64,000 nt of DNA from Hymenopellis radicata (taxonomy: Eukaryota; Basidiomycota; Agaricomycetes; Agaricales; Physalacriaceae). The notes under the pieces are model-generated. The model worked only from the letters and a program-made list of their open reading frames with translations. It was not told the DNA's origin and did no database searches. The position numbers were made by a program, and so were the translations under genes. The DNA lies in NCBI GenBank assembly GCA_015501595.1, contig JADNRX010000044.1, positions 62,001 through 126,000 of the forward strand, given 5' to 3'. Shown here in pieces: positions 59,649 to 64,000 of this stretch (positions are counted from its first letter, which is position 1; the number at the start of each line of letters is the position of its first letter).

Positions 59649-61221
59649 TTATGTAGAATATTCCGCTCCATGTCGATTCCGAAAGCCATGTACAATGTTG
59701 TATGCGTAATGTATGTTCGTGATATGCAGCACATGCCCTTTTACGCCTATGCTTCGTGAATCTGCATCCGAGTCAGCTATAGAATAAAATAGATACAACA
59801 ACCATACAGTGGAAAGATGGGATAGCCCACGATGGTCCTCGATGAAGGTTGTGAGAGGTGGCCCGTCTGAGCTTGTACTTATACCGTCTGCGCCTATGAG
59901 GGGTATGCGTTGCATGTTTAGTATTAGACGACACTCCTGAAACATGGATGCTAAGGATAAGAAGCTTCCACAACTCGAAGCGCACTTGCCACTACAGATA
60001 CAAAGGTGATCAACCATCTGCAACGACGTTAGCGAAGATGACAACTAGTACACGCAGAGTTATTACATACGCGTAAGTGGTAGCAGCCCAGTTCGTGTCC
60101 AAGAGGGTGTATACGACTAACAACAGCGAAACAACTTGGTAAGAGGCCATTTAATTAGCTAGGTGGGATGCCAGAAGTAGCCAACTCACAGAAAAGGACA
60201 CCGAACGCGAGGGTTCCGTCGCGTATCATGAGCTTGATGATGGGTATCCCGTTCCATTCACCACGGACGTAGCGAATCACAGACAACGCCAGGATGATGA
60301 TCTGTGCGACCATGGCAGATATTCTTCAGGTTCCCCTTAGTCAGGCATGATGCCGATGCAACAAGTTTGACTTGCCCGAAGAAAACGAATGAATGCGATG
60401 TCGTCGTTATAAGCATTAAAGGATCGAAATCCGAGGCGGGGAGGGTGAGTCCAAGACCGAGAAAGACAGTCACTGTCTCCATGACAAGGAGTGATATGAA
60501 GCCAATTCCTAGCCAACGATTCCTGTTGTACATTGCGTATACTAAGAGATAAGCAAGCTCAGCGAGTTTTCTCAAACAGAATTAGATCCGCACGAACCTC
60601 GCGACATCATGACAATCTCAGCGCCTAAGATTGTGAGCCAGGCAACCTGACGCCACAGGTAAAGCGGGATCAGTGATTGAATGTGACTTGTACGTACAAG
60701 AACCTGGCTTATGTACCATCCACGAATGAAACTCTTGTTCAGAAGCAAAGACTTTTGATAGAGGATTGACATATCAATCACCCGGCCGGTGCTATATACG
60801 GCGGGGATTGAGCGACTGCGAGAATGATTAATCGACACTGCCTTACATCTGGGCCAGGAGCGGAAAGTATCGAGCAAAGAGGAATGCCCATTTGAGCCAG
60901 GACGAGTTTGGTTTACTAAAAAAGCGTAGTCAATGAGCTCCAGACATTCGAAGACGCGTCGTATCAGGGAGCACTCACGTCCAAATATCATCCACCTCTC
61001 TATCGAACGTTATGAGGGTATCCCTGTTCTGAAGTTTTATGTTCCGATATCACTGAGAGGCGCGCGCCAGTACTCACCAGCATTGGAACGCCAAGGCGGC
61101 ACCTAACATTGCTTCCGCGGTCAACAAACTCATACAAGGGTGTAACGACGAACGCACCGGAGCCTATGCTAAGATCTAGCGTGAAGCGGGTCACCAGCGA
61201 TGCCTCCTCTGCCTGGGTCAT
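59649..61221 (-). CDS. DUF6533-type seven-helix membrane protein
   Basis: This family is large in Agaricomycetes and has no known function. The signature RDTLITFDREVDDIW and SSWLKWAFLFARYFPLLAQ is clear at about 61020-60850. Then WYISQVAWLTILGAEIVMMS joins VYAMYNRNRWLGIGFISLLV, a helix near FLGLGLTLPASDF, and the C-terminal ECRLILNMQR. Introns of about 50 bp separate the helices. The start ATG 61221 gives about 48 residues before the signature, but these lack the usual first helix, so the 5' end may be wrong. The 3' end at 59649 follows the open frame of the last exon and is also uncertain; a stop earlier through another intron is possible. Confidence 0.7.
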
Positions 61222-62676
61222 CGCATTCTCCCTTTCTACTATCTAGCCACGGTAGTATCGAGGAAACGACAGCCAGATGGAGGAAGGGGGGAATAAACGA
61301 CGTACTGGGCAGACCACCTGAAATTTATGCAAGGGCCTTGTGCTGCAACCGTTATGGCATGCTGATAGGGGAAGGAGGCAAATGTCAAGTATTTGGTTCC
61401 GGTCCCTAGGGTGTGATTTGTACGCAGCTCATAATTAAATATTGAATACCGAGTAGTTTACACGATGTCGCCGAAGGACGCAGAAGTGGTACATATTATG
61501 CCTCCGCCCAAGTACTAATATACGCGCTATCCCAGTACGATAGTCACCACAGAAACGCGTATTCTCACGGATCTCATCCTCCAATCATTCCCCAATTGGG
61601 CTTGACCATCTTGCCGATCCGTAACTCTCGTAACTCGTTCCCGTGCATCATCGTTCCTTCATCAATCAACAGCCTCTAGGCTCTAGCTAACCGTAAGGGA
61701 GGGCTCTGAAACAAAAACCTGAATGTGACCTGCTGTAACTCGACTCAGCGGGAACGACATGGAAAGGAATCGGATGCTGAGTGCTCACATCGTCTCTTGG
61801 ATGTGACCTGGCCCGCAGGCCCAGCCCAGGCCATCCGGATGTTTGTAGTACAACACAGCCTTCAATCTAAGAGATGTTCATTGACTTTTATGAGTCCAAC
61901 TCACTAGTGAGCCGAGATCAGATCAAGGTAAGCTGAGTGGCGTAACTCAAACTTGACTAGCGCGTTCAACGGCGAATGATCCGAAGCGGTGTTCTCTTTC
62001 CAGTAACTTGAAGAGGAAAACCCGTTGACAAACACCGAGCCGATGTCTGTTCTGTACGTTTGAAAGTTGAACTAAGCAGTTCTTTGCTAGTACTAGTACT
62101 TACGGAGATGTGTTCAGCATCGCGGCAAGACTTGACGTGAAGGACACGATGTTGATTCCTACGATGAAGTACCTGACTCCAAGGCGGCTCTTGCTCTTCT
62201 AGCTGATGTCGATGGACTGGGGGAACCTGACGGTAAGATGATGAATGTTGTGGCTGTGCACCGATCTTACTTCTTGCCTCCGTCCGAGATCCCCGATACT
62301 CCAATTTTCTTCCCACCTCTTTCCCTCCTTTGGCACCTTCCCCGGCTGGGCTACCTAGCTCATCGAGGTGTACAAATTGAAAGGAGGACTTGCCTAGTAT
62401 AGGCGACGGGCACTCAGCCGCCGGTCACACTTCGATTATTGATTCTGAACGTTGGAACAGTCATCCAGCAATCTTCGTTGACTGTATCCACTAGCATTGA
62501 GTACTGCAACCTGAGCTCATATATCAGACGACGATTGGAATGACAAGAGATGCTCCTTCAAGTAAGTACGCCTCTCCTAAAAGTTTCTTAACTGCCTGGT
62601 CCGATGAGAAACCGCGACGAAAGCGTGAAGACTACTGTCCACATTCCAACAAATTACATTAAAATAAATGAACGGG
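61222..62676. other. Intergenic, no gene seen
   Basis: 1,455 bp between two minus-strand genes. The longest frame (61966-62316, minus) is Arg/His/Ser-rich with no recognisable motif. A short tandem CTAGTA unit occurs at about 62087-62098. I see no repeat pair or RNA gene. Confidence 0.4.
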
Positions 62677-64000
62677 TCAGATGTCGTGAGGATGCGTCGT
62701 AGTGTCGTCAGTCCACGTATCAGTAACCAGCTTGACCGGATGTGCATGTTGCAGCTGCAGCAACAATGCATTACGAACATTCGGCGGTGTCAAGGCGAAC
62801 AAAATAAAGTCCTTCAAACAACCCGTGTCAGGATCCAAAGCACCGAAACGAGACACCGGGATCACCTGTACTGCGACGTTTCCAATGTTGAATCCCGCCG
62901 TGCGGACCTCGGGGTTGCACCGCACCTCTCCTTCCCAATCAGCGGAGACGAGGAGATCTGCATGGCATGTTGGTGCGTGGGGCGGTGTCGCCCACACTTT
63001 TCCTTCCCCGAGACTTCTGTTCCGCCAGTACTTCCTCCCGTCTACAACCAGCAATGTCTTTCGCACCAGACATACGCGAATAAACAGCTTCTGCGTCGGC
63101 TGTTCATCCTCCGATGATGGCGTCGGAAAGACGTGCGAAAGCGACTCAAGAGGGCCAGTGAGTTGAATGTGGAATGGTATTACATCCTCGAGGCCGAATG
63201 TTTGCACAGAGGGTATCAGAAACTAGACCATATCAGTCATCCAAGGAGTCATAATCAAGAGAGGGTATACCGTACATGACAGTTTATCGGCGTCAAGCAG
63301 GCGGACGGCTTAAAGTGCATCGCATCCATGATTTGGTGCCACTCTTCAGGGACATACTTCAGCATCGAGAATATCGTGTCGAATCGTACAATAGGTCGAT
63401 TCGGACGCGACCGAGGCCTGTAATTTATACGAAGGGTGTACCTATGGCGGGGAAAAACGGTTAGCGACTCATTCACACGCGTCGTGAGACAGAAAACCCA
63501 CGTCTGTGAAGGCTTCCACAATCCGTAACGCGCTCGAGTCCGCGAAATCGTGACAGAAATCGTGTAGGTGCAGGTCACCCACAGCGAAGGCACGCCGTAG
63601 AACATCGCTTCGTACGAGGGAGGCAGCTTCTTGGCCTCACCGGCGTCTTGGAACGTGAGAGGGAACCGGATGGACAATGGGAGCACGCTGGGACACCGCG
63701 AGACAATGTTATCATCCTTCTTCCACAGTGTGTACTTCTCACTGACGAGCGTCCAACTGTTCGAACCTACATCGGATATCGAGAAATTCAACCGTCCCTC
63801 GAGCTAGCATGACTCGTGAGCACAAGAGCAGCAAGGGTGAGGCAAGAGGGTACCTTGACAGTCACGCATGAGATGTCATCTTTCAAGAGCCCCAACTCGC
63901 CGTGTATTATGGAGTGGCGCCCATAACACGGGATCTCTGCCTTCTCGTCCTGGTCTTTCAGAATGAGCGTCGCTTGTTTCCACCTTTGCGTGAAGTTGCC
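62677..64000 (-). CDS. Arrestin-like protein, 3' part (gene runs off the right edge)
   Basis: Fungal arrestin-like proteins bind membrane cargo and recruit ubiquitin ligases. The visible N-terminal part reads YGRHSIIHGELGL, ISCVTVKLEGRLNFSISDVG and EKYTLWKKDD, then SIRFPLTFQDAGEAKKLPPS leading to SYEAMFYGV, the strand order of an arrestin_N fold. LPPSYEA resembles a PPxY-type WW ligand in which the spacing is LPPSY. The C-terminal half has LEDVIPFHIQLTGPLESL and ends at the stop 62677. Several introns (about 63235-63275, 63440-63480, 63806-63853). The translation start lies beyond 64000. Confidence 0.8.

Noticed and set aside
61966..62316. 116-codon minus-strand frame in a gene-free region
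   Set aside because: Composition is random-like (Arg, His, Ser), and no splice partners or domain were seen.

Overview
The window looks like nuclear DNA of a filamentous basidiomycete, most likely an Agaricomycete. Genes are dense and lie on both strands. Almost all coding regions are cut by introns of about 45-60 bp with GT-AG ends. The gene set is fungal: a CSF1-type lipid-transfer giant, PIG-T, phenylalanine ammonia-lyase, a Zn2Cys6 regulator, a DUF6533 seven-helix protein and a fungal arrestin. Spacing between genes is 50-1,700 bp, and several pairs are divergent or convergent. I saw no rRNA, tRNA, CRISPR array or prophage. All calls come from reading translations by eye; no database search was run.

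Layout, left to right. 1-1248 (-) 5' part of MCM2; 1415-2945 (-) unknown protein; 2998-3280 (+) small unknown protein; 3389-3646 (+) truncated SET fragment; 3841-5744 (-) PIG-T/GPI16; 6210-7490 and 7605-8728 (+) tandem alpha/beta-hydrolases; 8818-9907 (-) flavin-reductase-like protein; 10275-11839 (+) iron-type alcohol dehydrogenase; 12047-13572 (+) CDF metal transporter; 13990-15322 (-) fungal four-helix membrane protein; 15994-18734 (-) PAL; 19743-20230 a MITE; 20409-22293 (+) NIPA-type Mg transporter; 22495-24119 (+) TFIIH subunit SSL1/p44; 25515-29169 (+) Zn2Cys6 regulator; 29918-33674 (-) CTR9; 33989-35032 (-) NSA2; 35119-36059 (+) YIP1-family protein; 36228-46918 (-) CSF1/BLTP1; 47313-48143 (+) DUF1746/Dsc4-like; 48171-48426 (-) NDUFAF8-like twin-CX9C protein; 48593-54281 (+) UBR1; 54429-56525 (-) glutamyl-tRNA synthetase; 56681-57205 an inverted-repeat element; 58068-58691 (-) acidic low-complexity protein; 59649-61221 (-) DUF6533 protein; 62677 to beyond 64000 (-) arrestin-like protein.

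Most genes are unrelated housekeeping functions: replication, transcription, ribosome assembly, GPI anchoring, ER-Golgi traffic, lipid transfer, the N-degron pathway and mitochondrial translation. The stretch from 6.2 to 18.7 kb is more accessory: two esterases, a flavin-reductase-like protein, a maleylacetate-reductase-like dehydrogenase and PAL. This could be a loose aromatic-metabolism neighbourhood, but that is inference.

Two cross-cutting observations matter to any reader. First, at least fourteen coding breaks of a single base occur, mostly one base missing from a short homopolymer. They hit conserved core genes (SSL1, UBR1, CSF1, PAL) as well as the esterases, so most are probably consensus errors rather than gene decay. 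Second, gene structures include very small exons (start-codon-only, 6, 13 and 16 bp), a 36-bp intron and a GC-AG intron, which automatic gene callers are likely to miss.
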